Below, in pieces: positions 55,229-64,000 of a DNA stretch of 64,000 nt. How positions within the stretch are numbered: position 1 is the stretch's first letter; each line of letters starts with the position of its first letter. The DNA is taken from NCBI RefSeq assembly GCF_002575655.3, contig NC_053040.3, positions 361,644,267-361,708,266 on the forward strand, written 5' to 3'. A program made the position numbers and the translations under genes. Under the pieces are notes generated by a model that did no database searches, had not been told where the DNA came from, and worked only from the letters and a program-made list of their open reading frames with translations. This stretch comes from Aegilops tauschii subsp. strangulata. Taxonomy: Eukaryota; Streptophyta; Magnoliopsida; Poales; Poaceae.

Positions 55229-56718
55229 CCTGCAGCTAGTTTCCTGTCTTGTTCCTGCACCATGCATTAGGCCTCGTGGAGGCATTTAGACTTTTCATTT
55301 GATATTGTGAGGACAATATGTTTGTAACATTTTCTTCGAGATTTTGCGATTTTCTTCCTATCCGCTTTGTGTTCTGCGTCGGCAGAGCCCGACCCCGCGC
55401 ATACCTCAACTGCCATTGGGCCGACCGGAGACCAGGACGGACCAAGGAGTGAGGGGCTATGTGATCAGTTAGGCTCCTGAGTCGCGATGCTCAGGAGTCC
55501 CCCTTGACGCGCAAACAACTTATAGGGAGAGTACGTGAGGATAGATTAATGTTCTACATCGGCAGAGCCCAGCCCCGCACATACCTCAACCGCCATTGGG
55601 CCGACCGGAGACCAGGACGGACCAAGGAGTGAGGGGCTACGTGACCAGTTAGGCTCCTGAGTCGCGATTCTCAGGATTCCCCCTTGACATGCAAACAATT
55701 TCCATACCTGCCCTCGCCGAGGCCTCGGGAGGGGCGCACGACGCCCAGGTCCGGGAGACCTGGTTGGGTGGCGTGCGCTTGGGCGTGACCTGAGCGCAGC
55801 CCCCGTGCCCAGCCCCCTCGCGCGGCTCTCCCGAGGGGAGGCGTTGCGGTGAGGCTGGACGCTGAGCTCTGGGCTCCCTGAGGTTGGTACGACCATGGGG
55901 GCTGCCCTCAGTTTTTTATCACCAGCGCGGAGCATAGTGCTTCCGCTTGTGCACGGGCATAGCCGCTCCTCGGCAGTGTCGACGACCAGCGCGGAGCATG
56001 GTGCTTCCACTTGTGCATGGGATGGGGGGCCCTCTGGGAGGAGCCCCCGGGGCATGTACAGCCCCGCCCTGACACGTGGCTTGCACGGCAAGGCTGCGAG
56101 GTGTATCAGGGCACTCGTGAGCCAGCGCGGGACTCACGAGGCCCTACCTCAAGGCGGGTTGCGCCTGGTCTTGAGTCTTGGTGACTGTATGTTCCTGCAA
56201 GGCGGTTAGGTGCAAGAACTTTACGTCCTCAGGTCCCGGCCCTCGAGCGAGCTCCGCCGCCGCTGGTATGCCAGGTCGCGATGCCGTGGTCAAGGCCAGG
56301 GGGTGAGGGCTGGAAAGCCAGTAAGAGCTCCTGAGTCGCGATGCTCAGGAGCCCCCCTTTTAACTCGCAAGCGAATTGCACGGGGTGAGTAGACCCGTGG
56401 CGGGTGGCGATCGAGCAGGTGATAACCGTAGGCAGGTTAAGCAGGGAAGGCAAATCAGCTTGGGTAAATGCAGGGAGATACATGCCACTGGGTCCGGCCC
56501 GAGCGGCTTGGGGATGATGCAACCCGAGGGGCGCCCCCAGCAAGGTAAGCTAAAGACATAAGCAAAAGGGATACATGCCACAGGGACGGACCCATGCGGC
56601 CTGGGAATAATGCAGCCCGAGGGGCGCTCCCAGCTAAACGAGCTTGGAAAGTGTCACCTGGTTCTGTAGACGAAGCAAAGTTGGTGTAGCTGAAGGCGTG
56701 CATCGAAGGAATGACTCT
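55229..56718. repeat. Spacer of element C with three kinds of tandem repeat
   Basis: There are no coding frames of interest. A 180 bp unit is repeated in tandem (starts 55,381 and 55,561). A 63 bp repeat of ACCAGCGCGGAGCAT occurs at 55,921 and 55,984. A 93 bp unit beginning ATACATGCCAC occurs at 56,478 and 56,571. A small hairpin word, CTCCTGAGTCGCGATGCTCAGGAG, appears at 55,474-55,497 and 56,328-56,351, with a mutated copy at about 55,654. Tandem repeats in this position are known for Tat/Ogre elements. Confidence 0.75.
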
Positions 56719-57165
56719 TCACGAGCCACCGGGGCCCTGAGCCTCAGGAGGCTCTGGGGGCTCGGGAGGTTCCCTGAAGGCCGTCTCCATCTCTTCCAGG
56801 ACGGCGTGGTACCTGGCCTCCTGAGCCGCCAGGACACGTCGCATGTTGCGCTGATAGGCCGACGCCACGCTAGGCAAGCCGAAGGGCATGCAAACATAGC
56901 TGTGCGGTGGGCCCTCGCAACGGCCCACACGCGAAGGCCAGAAACGCTCCTGAGATGCGGCCCTGTTGAGCCCTAGGATGTCGATGCAGACACGCAGCCC
57001 AGCATCCTTGCCTGGATGGGGAGCTGCGCCTCGTGAGCGGCTGTCGCCGCGCATGGCTCTTGCGTCTTGCAGTTCTTGAGTGGTCTTGGTGATGAACTCC
57101 TGAGCGGTGGGCACTCCTTGACCTGTGTTCTCCTGAGGGAAACGTGCCGCGAAACACGCCTCCAA
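56719..57165 (-). pseudogene. pol: RT remnant of element C with internal deletion
   Basis: The reading LRVCIDILGLNRA joins within a few dozen codons to SYVCMPFGLPSVASAYQRNM. In a complete RT these motifs stand much farther apart, and the catalytic YxDD should follow about 20 residues after the second; it does not. The C-terminal part is a Pro/Glu repeat (EPPEPPEPPE). The region is therefore a deleted, non-functional RT. Confidence 0.75.
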
Positions 57166-57264
57166 GTGGTGCCCAAGCGCCTCCCTCGTGAGGTTGGCAA
57201 GGTCGGAGGCCCTCCAGAAGAGAGCCCCCGAGCCCTGCCCGAGGAGGGTGCCGGGCGCACCTTC

Positions 57265-57960
57265 CTATGCGACAGAGGGAGGCGCCCCTCGAGCAGGCGC
57301 TGATCCTGACGAGGCTCCAGCTGTGATGCCACCCTCCTGAGGCTCGGCATGGCGCAGCTGCTTCTTCTTGGGGATGGCCTCCGGAGGGCCCTCACTTCTG
57401 CTGTCGGGGTCGTTGATTGCTGCAGCTTGGAAGGCGTGCTCGAGGGAGCACACCGCATCTCTCTCTTCACATGGGCCCGTGATGATCCCGCCGCTTCCTG
57501 GCATCTTGAGGACGTTGTAGCCATGGTGGGTGACTGCCATGAACTTGGCCAGGGCTGGATACCCGAGGATGGCATTGTACGGCAGGAGGATGTGTGCGAC
57601 GTCGAAGTTGATGAGCTCAGTGCGGTAGTTCTTGCGCTCTCCGAAGGTGACGGGCAGGCGGACCTGTCCTATCAGTGTGGTGGAACCGTCGGTCACTCCT
57701 GAGAAAGGCTTGGTAGGCTGAAGCTACTCATATGGCACTTGGAGGTTGTCGAACGTCTCGACAGACAGGATGTTGAGCCCTGCGCCGCCGTCAATGAGGG
57801 TCTTGGTAACTTGCACATTGCTGATGACTGGGGAGCACAGCATCGGGAGGGCGCCAGCGGTGGCTGCACACTTGAGCTGATCTGCCGAGTTGAAAGTGAT
57901 GGCACATTGGGACCACTTGAGCGGGCGCGTGGCCTCGAGCTTGGGGAGCACCGCGTTCAC
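57265..57960 (-). pseudogene. pro: Aspartic protease of element C
   Basis: Two frames meet near 57,695-57,725. The first (57,960-57,724) holds TLIDGGAGLNILS, the catalytic site in DGG form. The second (57,696-57,265) holds VRLPVTFG and LPYNAILGYPALAKFMA, the second half of the fold, and then a charged linker. A stop and a small shift divide them. Confidence 0.82.
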
Positions 57961-57987
57961 TTCGCGAGCGAACTGTTTGAAGATGCG

Positions 57988-59728
57988 CTAAGAGGCTGGG
58001 GCTTGCACACCGCCCAAGATGTAGGCGATTTCACGCGGCTCCTGGAAGCCCCCAGCCCCCTCGCCCTGATGGTGATCGTCGTTCCTTCTTGGTGGCGGCA
58101 GCGAGGGAAGACCGGCGTTGCCTTGGGGGCGATCCTCACGAGGCTGGTCCCTCCAGGCGCCCTCGCGAGGATGGTCCTGCCAGCAGTCCTCGCGAGGCCT
58201 GTCGCGCCACTCTTGGCGCGGGCCGCAGTCGTCCCAGCGTCCGCCTCCACGTCCTCCTCCACGGCCGTAGCCCCGATCGCTGCGCTTGGGGCGTCGACCG
58301 AAACGTCCCTCGCAAATGGCTCTGAGCTCTTGACAATCACTGGTGTTGTGGGTGTTCAGGTTGTGGAAGGCGCAGAACGGTCGGCTATTCTTGGATGACT
58401 CGGGCTGATCTCTGCCCCGCTTGGTGTCGGGCTCCGCGGCTAGCACTGCCGCTTTCTTGCGCTTCATGTCCTTGGCCTTGGCCTTCTTCTCTTCTGTGCC
58501 CTCGGCCGGCAGCTCGAGGAGGGAGAGGCGCCCCTCCTCAGCTCTTGCGCACTTGGTCGCCAGGTTGAACAGCTCCTGAGATGTGCACAGCTCCTCATGG
58601 ATAGCGAGCTCTTCCTTCATCTTGACGTCACGGATGCCATTTGAGAACGCGGAGATGATGGCCTCGTCTGTGACATTGGGGATCTTGAGGCGAGTGTTGT
58701 TGAAGTGTTGTATGTACTTCTGGAGGGTCTCTCCTGGTTGTTGCTTGATGCGGCGCAAGTCACCCGCGGCCGGCGGGTGGTCGCGAGTGCCCCGGAAGTT
58801 GGCAACGAAGCGGTCGCGCATCTCGCCCCAGCAGGAGATCGAGCCGTGCTGCAGGTTCAGGAGCCAGGAGCGGGCTCCATCCTTGAGAGCCATGGGGAAC
58901 CAGTTCACCGTGACTTTCTCATCGCCGTTGGCCGCTTTGATGCTCAGCTCGTAGAGCTACAGGAACTCCGCGGGGTCGGTGGTGCTGTCGTAGCGAGGAG
59001 GCAGATCCGGCTTGAACTTGCCTGGCCAGGCGACGCTATGCAGCTCAGGGGTCAAGGCGCGGCAGCCGGCCGTGGTTGCCGGGGGCCGCCTTGGAGGTGG
59101 AGCTTGGTCTTGATGAGGTCCGCGCGGCGCCGCTGCGGGCGGTGCGCGGTCTTGACGAGGCGGCGCGGGGAGCGCAGGCGCAGCTTCTCGCGGCCGTGGG
59201 ATTTCTTGGCAGCTTCTCTCTTTGCGCGCGGGTGCCGGACGTGGCGGATCACGCCGTGGGGCCGCGCGCCTTGGCGCAGTCTTGGGGCAAAGGTGGTGGA
59301 GGCGCGCCATGAGCCACGTCGCCTGTGGCTGGCGGAGGGTGAGGCAGAGAGTGGGACGGCGTCGGGGAGCCCCCTGCGGCGCGGACAAGCTCGGCGACAC
59401 GGTCGAGCCACTCCTCGTAGAGGTCGTCCACCGGGCGGTAGCGCAGGAGCTCGTTTGCGGCGAGGAGTGCGGCCCGCATCTCCATGGGAGCGCGGCGTGC
59501 GTGAGACGAAGAACCGGCCGGGGTCAGCGACGGAGTGGCGGTGCGGCCGTCCTGCCGCACCGATGGATGCAGCGAGGACGCTTGCTGCTCGTTCCCCGCC
59601 AGGCCGGTGGCGGCGTTGGCGGCGGGAGATGAAGAACGACGAGGTGGCCCGCCGACGGGAGCCGTCTGAGCAACGCGGGCGGTGAGGGCAGCCCGGAGCT
59701 CAGCTCGGGCACGGCGAGCGTCCGCCAT
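57988..59728 (-). pseudogene. gag: Gag of element C
   Basis: The start is ATG at 59,728 (MADARRARAELRAAL), about 70 bp inside the 5' LTR. The N-terminal part passes frameshifts near 59,250-59,400 and around 58,930. The capsid part (58,908 on) reads MALKDGARSWLLNL, SWGEMRDRFVANF-like and GETLQKYIQHFNNTR. The nucleocapsid has a CAFHNLNTHNTSDC knuckle of the form C-X2-H-X4-H-X4-C (about 58,375). An Arg/Asp/Gln repeat of the type WRDxPRED (about 58,130-58,240) follows. The frame ends at 57,988. Confidence 0.85.
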
Positions 59729-59800
59729 GGAGACGACGGAGCGACGGAGCGATGAATTGATGGAAGGGAAGCTACGGCGCACCCCTACCTGCGCGCCAAA

Positions 59801-60677
59801 TGTCGGATGTGGGGTTCCGTCTAACCCTTAAGGTACGAACTCTGGGGTGCGCGTGAAGTCTTTCCCTCCTACCGATCCACGCCCTAGCTCGCTAAGATCT
59901 CGCGGACGAACTCGACGAACTCACAACACAGAAAGATACGAGGTTTATACTGGTTCGGGCCACCGTTGTGGTGTAATACCCTACTCTAGTGTGGTGGTGG
60001 TGGATTGCCTCTTGGGCTGATGATGAACAGTACAAGGGGAAGAACAACCTCCTCCTGTGCTCGACGAACTTGTGTGGGCGAGATGCCTCTGAATGAGTTC
60101 TCTACCCTACGGTGGTGGCTAGCTCTACTTATATAGGCCCTGGTCCTCTTCCCAAATATTGAGCGGGAAGGGAGCCAACAACGGCGGGCAAATTTGAAGG
60201 GGGACAGCTAGTACAAGCTATCCTGACAAAAGTGGTCTTCGCGTGCGAAAGGCTCTGGTGGTGACGCCGTCTTGGGCTCCACGGTGACCTCCATCCTGCC
60301 GTCCTTCTGGTCTTGGTCTTGTTGCACCGATAAGGCAACCTTTGCTTGATGCCTCGGTACTCCTCGCCTGCGCTGGCCTCCTTAGCACCAAAGAGGAAAC
60401 AACGACGCTGAGCACGCTGGCGCCCGCCTGGCGCCCGCCTGGTCTCGATCGTCATGGCTCACGTCACGAGAGCATCGTGAGGTTTGCCCCACCTTGATAT
60501 CTCCGCTCCTCATGAGCCTGCCTGGCCAGGCCACTCCTGAGGAGGTCTTGCGTCGTTCCCCTCGCGAGGGTCTTGGGTGCCTTGTTGATGAAGATGGGCC
60601 GTACGGCCCGCTAACTTGGCCACGCCGTGGGCCGCAGGTAGGTAAGTCTGGGAACCCCCGTTCCCAGAACACCGACA
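59801..60677 (-). repeat. 5' LTR of element C
   Basis: This 877 bp LTR, read on the minus strand, ends CCACATCCGACA next to the primer block TTTGGCGCGCAGGTAGGGG (59,782-59,800). The TATATAA box is at 60,129-60,135 (minus). It differs from the 3' copy by small indels (for example near 60,045 and 60,565). Confidence 0.92.
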
Positions 60678-60700
60678 ACTACTGATAATTTGGTGGTCGA

Positions 60701-61423
60701 CTAGATATTTTGATCGATGGAAGACTCCATGATATCTGCTCCAGCTTCGTCTTCAAAATCATCATCACTATCGGGGTTGGAGTCGGTGTCGTCGATTATG
60801 ATGTAGTCTTCAGAACGGATGTCCTCCTCAGGTTCGGGATCTCCCATGAATATTCCTAGCTTCTTCATCAGGTCTTCATTCTTCTCTAGTAGTACTGCAA
60901 TTTCTTCTTCATATCCATCGCGTGTAGACTTGAGTTCCTCTTCAAGCTCCATGTTCCTGGTCATCACTTTCTTCATATCTATCATGCTGGCGCACATCTG
61001 GTTCTCCTGATGATGAATGTGTTGGTTTAACTCCTGGATGTAGGCTACAATGGATTTATCCCTCCTGGTGCTGATCCTCTCCCATTGCTCATCTTGGCGC
61101 CCGCATATCTGTTAGATGGTGTCCTTAAGATCCTTGTTGTAGACTTCGCTAATGCGTCCCATGGCGATGTGGGCGGCCATGCTCTTTCCTAGGCTCCAGG
61201 TTGGTGCATCAAAGGAAAACTCTATGGGCTCGGTAACTGGCGCGAACGTCCTTCCGGGAACATGAACTCGAATCGTCCAGCGCTCCTCTTCTGGTAAAGT
61301 GGCGGTGTAGGTCCCGGTGAAGCTTGGTATTCCGATGTTCAGGTACCTAGTGGCTTCCTTCAAGTGTCGTCCAAAAGGTGTGTTTTCATTCGGTTGAGCA
61401 AACTTGTTCCTTGGATCCGCCAT
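60701..61423 (-). pseudogene. Extra gene upstream of gag in chromovirus B
   Basis: A reading frame of about 240 codons starts at ATG 61,423 (MADPRNKFAQPNENTPFGR), about 100 bp inside the 5' LTR. It is broken by one TAA at 61,112 and otherwise stays in the same frame to 60,701. The N-terminal half looks like a folded domain (RYLNIGIPSFTGTY, WTIRVHVPGRTFAP, EFSFDAPTW). The C-terminal half is coiled coil (MELEEELKSTRDGYEEE) with an acidic tail (DDTDSNPDSDDD). It is not a Gag; the gag of this element starts at 51,232. I know no function. The reversed element at 14,688-22,500 has a coiled-coil frame at the same place. Confidence 0.65.
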
Positions 61424-61513
61424 CTATAGAGTAGAAAATGGAGAAGAGTCAGAAATGAGTAGAGAAGAGAGTCATATGGCTTATCTCAGTGGTCGCGTCC
61501 TATAGTCAGCGTG

Positions 61514-61526
61514 TGCTCTGATACCA
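61514..61526 (-). other. iMet-type primer-binding site of chromovirus B
   Basis: TGGTATCAGAGCA on the minus strand lies three bases inside the 5' LTR, the same spacing as in the reversed element (21,768-21,780). Confidence 0.85.
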
Positions 61527-61529
61527 TCT

Positions 61530-62312
61530 TGTAGCGATCCGACCTCAGACGGTCAAATCTCTGTGCATAAGTGTCATCCCTGGATCGATAATGCTGACAC
61601 ACACAGTACTCGAGGATTTATAACAGATTGCAATCACACACTTATTACATCGAATGTCTCAAAAGAGAACTTATTACAATAATATGGTGAAGGCCATCTA
61701 AATAATATAAATGTGGAAGCATCAAAGATAAATGGGTCCATCAACTCCAACGGCATAACTGAGTGCACGACAACGACCTAGCGCACCTTACTCTTCGTCT
61801 GAAAATTATGCAACATGATATCTTGCAGCCGTGTAGGTCAGCACATGGAATGTGCTGGAAAAATAACACTACAGAGCAATCAACAAATAACAGCTATTAC
61901 TACATGCATATATGGCTGGTGGAGGCTCTATGGTTATCATTTTGCGTAAAGCCAATTTTTTCCTACAACAAAGAAATGTATTTTAATTAACTACAAAGTT
62001 GGTTGAAAACATTGAGAATGGTAAACCCATCTCAATCCCAAATTAATAATATAACCCCACAAATTAATTAAGGAAAGAGATGAGACCAATGTAATAATTC
62101 AAGCACCAGATACTCAAGATGTCCATAACCGGGGACACGGCTAACCATGATTAGTTTATACACTCTGTAGAGGTTTGCGCACTTTTCCCCACAAGACTCG
62201 ATCTCCTCCGTTGAATTTCTCGCACTACATGATGTTTGAGAAATGGATGACCGAGACACGGTCTTTCAGAAGCATTAACTCTTTACTCTGGGTAGACAAT
62301 ACCACCTACGTC
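61530..62312 (-). repeat. 5' LTR of chromovirus B, cut by the Copia insertion
   Basis: It matches 44,030-44,812 of the 3' LTR until ACCACCTACGTC, where the Copia LTR starts. The remaining 2 kb of the LTR is expected beyond the window, after the Copia. Confidence 0.9.
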
Positions 62313-63651
62313 TGTAAGTGCATCTAGTGCCACCCCTAGTTGGTTTTGGAGTATTGACGACAAACCTGGTTGAGGGACTAATGTGTTTGTGAGAATTGCA
62401 GGATAACACAGGTAGTAGTCCATCATTGATTCGGTTTACCTACCGGAGATGACCCCTAAAAATGTATGAAGACATTGAAGACAATGGTGGTATGTGAAGA
62501 TATTCACATTGAAGACGATGACAAGAGAAGACATCGCGTGAAGACTATGGAGCGCGAAGACATAGTTGTTTCATTGTTTCCTTTTCTTCTTTGTTGAGTC
62601 GTAGGAACCACCGTACTGTTAAGTGGGGTCCCAGTGAACAAAGTCAGAATGACTGAAGTGATTCTCAACCAAAATCATATGTCTTCGAGTGAAGACAATG
62701 AGAGCAAATCTTATCCAGAGCTGGATGAGTCAGCTTTACTTGTAGCCCAAGTAAAGTTGTCGCATGTGTTTGAAATCTGACCGTTGGGACACGTGTCAGT
62801 TCCTGAGTGACCCACGGTCATTTCGGACAAATCAGGTCGGGTTGCCTAGTGGCTATAAATAGCCCACACCCTACACCATAAATTGGTGGCTGCTTAGAGT
62901 TAGTGCACGGCTTTTGTCGTTTGAGAGCAACCCACCTCTGATGCTTTTGAGAGAGAGAAATCCTTGCGAGGACAAAGCCCAAACACCCAGAGTCAAAGAT
63001 TGTTAGGCATCACTGAAGTCTTTCTGTCCACGTGACCTAAAGACTTGTTACACTTGAGGACTGTGAATCCTCCAGCCGGTTAGGCGTCGCGTTCTGAGCA
63101 TCCAAGAGTCATTGTGGATCGCCGGTGAACGAAGTCTGTGAAGGTTTGGAAGTCTACCTTGAAGACTTACTAGAGTGATTGGGCGAGGACTGGGTGTCCT
63201 TAGCTCAAGGGGAATCAGGTGAAGACGTGGTCTTCCGAGTTGAATCTCAGCCTCCCTAACCAGACGTACAGTTGTCACAGTAACTGGAACTGGTCCAACA
63301 AATCATGTGTCCTCACCAAGTGACTGGTTCTATCCTCTCCCTCTCTTTACTTACAGTTTGTCTTCGTGAAGTCATTGCCTGCTTGCACTACTTGTTTGAC
63401 TTCACTGCGTGACTACTATCATTGTTTGGCTTCATACTATCTTCCATCCTGATCTTTACTACCTAGCTGCTATTAGTCTTCGTGCTTTCACTTCATTGCA
63501 TACTTGACTATGGCTTGCTTAGTGTAGTCTACCTTCCGCTGCATATCAATAGGTTCATTTCTATTGTTTGTCTTCGAAACTCTTATGTATTGAGGACGTT
63601 CATAAAAATCGCCTATTCCCCCCCCCCTCTAGTCGATAACTAGCACTTTCA
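62313..63651 (+). repeat. 5' LTR of the Copia element
   Basis: It runs from TGTAAGTGCATCTAG to GCACTTTCA. The TATA box (TATAAAT) is at 62,854-62,860. The LTR is rich in GAAGAC words (about 62,460-62,700). A C-run (63,618-63,627) is near its end. No second copy is in the window, so the borders rest on the TG...CA ends and the primer site. Confidence 0.85.
62854..62860 (+). promoter_or_regulatory. TATA box of the Copia LTR
   Basis: GGCTATAAATAGCC is a strong plant TATA context about 540 bp into the LTR. Transcription would start around 62,885-62,890. Confidence 0.75.
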
Positions 63652-63652
63652 A

Positions 63653-63665
63653 TTGGTATCAGAGC
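63653..63665 (+). other. iMet primer-binding site of the Copia element
   Basis: TTGGTATCAGAGC follows the LTR end by one base, as in most plant Copia elements. Confidence 0.85.
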
Positions 63666-63717
63666 AAGGTACTCCCTTGTTCTGTGTGATTCAGTTTAAC
63701 CACCTGGAGTTTTAGCT

Positions 63718-64000
63718 ATGTCGACTGCAGGGATAATCAAAGTCTCCGCTGCTTGCCTCGTCTTTGATGGAACTAAATATCCCTACTGGAAGAATAAGAT
63801 GCGCATGCATCTTGAAGCCATTGATGTCGACCTCTGGTATGCCGTCAAGAATGGCGTTCCCAAGACTGGTGAATGTGTCACTCCTGCTGATGTCAAGAAG
63901 TTCATTCAACTGGATTCTACTGCCAAGCACATCGTCTGTGGTCATCTGACCAAAGGACAGTATGGTCGTGTGAGTGCTCTGGAAACGTCGAAGCTAGTCT
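63718..64000 (+). CDS. gag: Copia Gag, N-terminal 94 codons, open at window end
   Basis: ATG at 63,718 is the first after the primer site. The frame begins MSTAGIIKVSAACLVFDGTK and continues to the last base without a stop. The segment FDGTKYPYWKNKMRMHLEA is the typical start of Copia Gag-Pol proteins (region called DUF4219/UBN2 in many copies), with the Y-x-x-W motif. The rest of gag-pol lies outside the window. Confidence 0.85.
   Translation, partial: MSTAGIIKVSAACLVFDGTKYPYWKNKMRMHLEAIDVDLWYAVKNGVPKTGECVTPADVKKFIQLDSTAKHIVCGHLTKGQYGRVSALETSKLV

Larger units (their letters stand above)
51414..60677 (-). mobile_element. Tat-lineage Gypsy element 'C' with antisense accessory gene, RT deleted
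   Basis: The LTRs at 51,414-52,321 (3') and 59,801-60,677 (5') are nearly the same. The exact TSD actac (51,409-51,413 and 60,678-60,682) shows insertion into the leader of element B. On the minus strand it carries a primer block (TTTGGCGCGCAGGTAGGGG), gag (59,728-57,988), protease (57,960-57,265) and an RT scrap (57,165-56,719). A spacer with tandem repeats follows, and then a plus-strand antisense gene (52,589-55,228). RT core, RNase H and integrase are missing. I do not assign a family name. Confidence 0.9.
44030..62312 (-). mobile_element. Minus-strand Tekay/Del-type chromovirus 'B', split by element C and by a Copia
   Basis: The 3' LTR is at 44,030-46,799 and the 5' LTR at 61,530-62,312, cut by the Copia at 62,313; the rest probably lies beyond the window. 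In minus-strand order it has an iMet-type primer site, an extra gene upstream of gag (61,423-60,701), a gag leader holding element C (51,414-60,677), gag (51,232 on), protease, RT, RNase H, integrase and chromodomain (ending about 46,812), then the polypurine tract. Pol is closely related to that at 9,365-12,414, but the LTRs have diverged. Several stops and frameshifts make it inactive. Confidence 0.9.
62313..64000 (+). mobile_element. Copia LTR retrotransposon, 5' part
   Basis: A 1,339 bp LTR is followed by an iMet primer site and an open gag frame that leaves the window. It inserted into the 5' LTR of element B. The expected TSD would be acgtc (62,308-62,312), with its partner outside the window. 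No lesion is visible in the part present, suggesting a young insertion. Confidence 0.85.

Noticed and set aside
58705..59685. Plus-strand frame of 326 codons opposite to gag of element C
   Set aside because: Shadow of the GC-rich gag; Arg/Ala-rich, no motif, no promoter.
1..64000. tRNA, rRNA genes or CRISPR arrays
   Set aside because: None seen; the tRNA-like words are only primer-binding sites of the retroelements, and the repeats are LTRs or short tandem units.

Overview
This is grass nuclear DNA, most likely from a large-genome Triticeae species (wheat, Aegilops, rye or barley). I base this on the near-total occupation by nested LTR retrotransposons, on a Fatima-type LTR that I recognise, and on Athila-type spacer sequence typical of wheat. 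I see no host gene, tRNA, rRNA or CRISPR array. Almost every base belongs to one of eight or so retroelements inserted into one another, and target-site duplications (TSDs) let the nest be read.

Left block (1-44,029). The oldest layer is a degraded Athila-like element (1-282 and 42,298-44,029). It is split by a minus-strand Fatima-like Gypsy element of the Tat lineage (283-42,297; TSD cattc/ccttc). Fatima's gag is split by a plus-strand Tat element, here called D (6,652-39,569; exact TSD cttgc). D's gag is in turn split by a block of plus-strand Tekay/Del-type chromovirus sequence (8,252-25,666; TSD gccgt/gtcgt). That block contains a reversed, pol-poor relative (14,688-22,500). D's 3' LTR is split by a 4.2 kb solo-LTR-like insertion (34,957-39,176) that lacks a TSD.

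Right block (44,030-64,000). A minus-strand chromovirus, element B (44,030 to beyond 62,312), carries an extra gene upstream of gag. Its gag leader is split by a minus-strand Tat element, C (51,414-60,677; exact TSD actac). Its 5' LTR is split by a Copia element (62,313 to the window end) whose gag is still open where the window stops.

The most interesting pattern is that each of the three Tat elements (Fatima, D, C) carries a separate gene on the strand opposite to gag-pol, between pol and the 3' LTR. In Fatima and C this gene encodes the domain called 'putative gypsy-type transposase' (PF04195-like) followed by coiled coil, and it shows intron-like GT-AG segments. In D the same position holds an unrelated gene with an RGRG-rich N-terminus and a B3-type plant DNA-binding domain, in an uninterrupted frame with its own TATA box. 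The position therefore looks like a slot for antisense accessory genes. Fatima and C have lost RT and integrase but still have gag, protease and the antisense gene. Most gag-pol frames are broken by stops and frameshifts, so apart from the D antisense gene, the reversed element's gag and the Copia gag, the coding regions are pseudogenes. All domain calls were made by eye; no database search was run.
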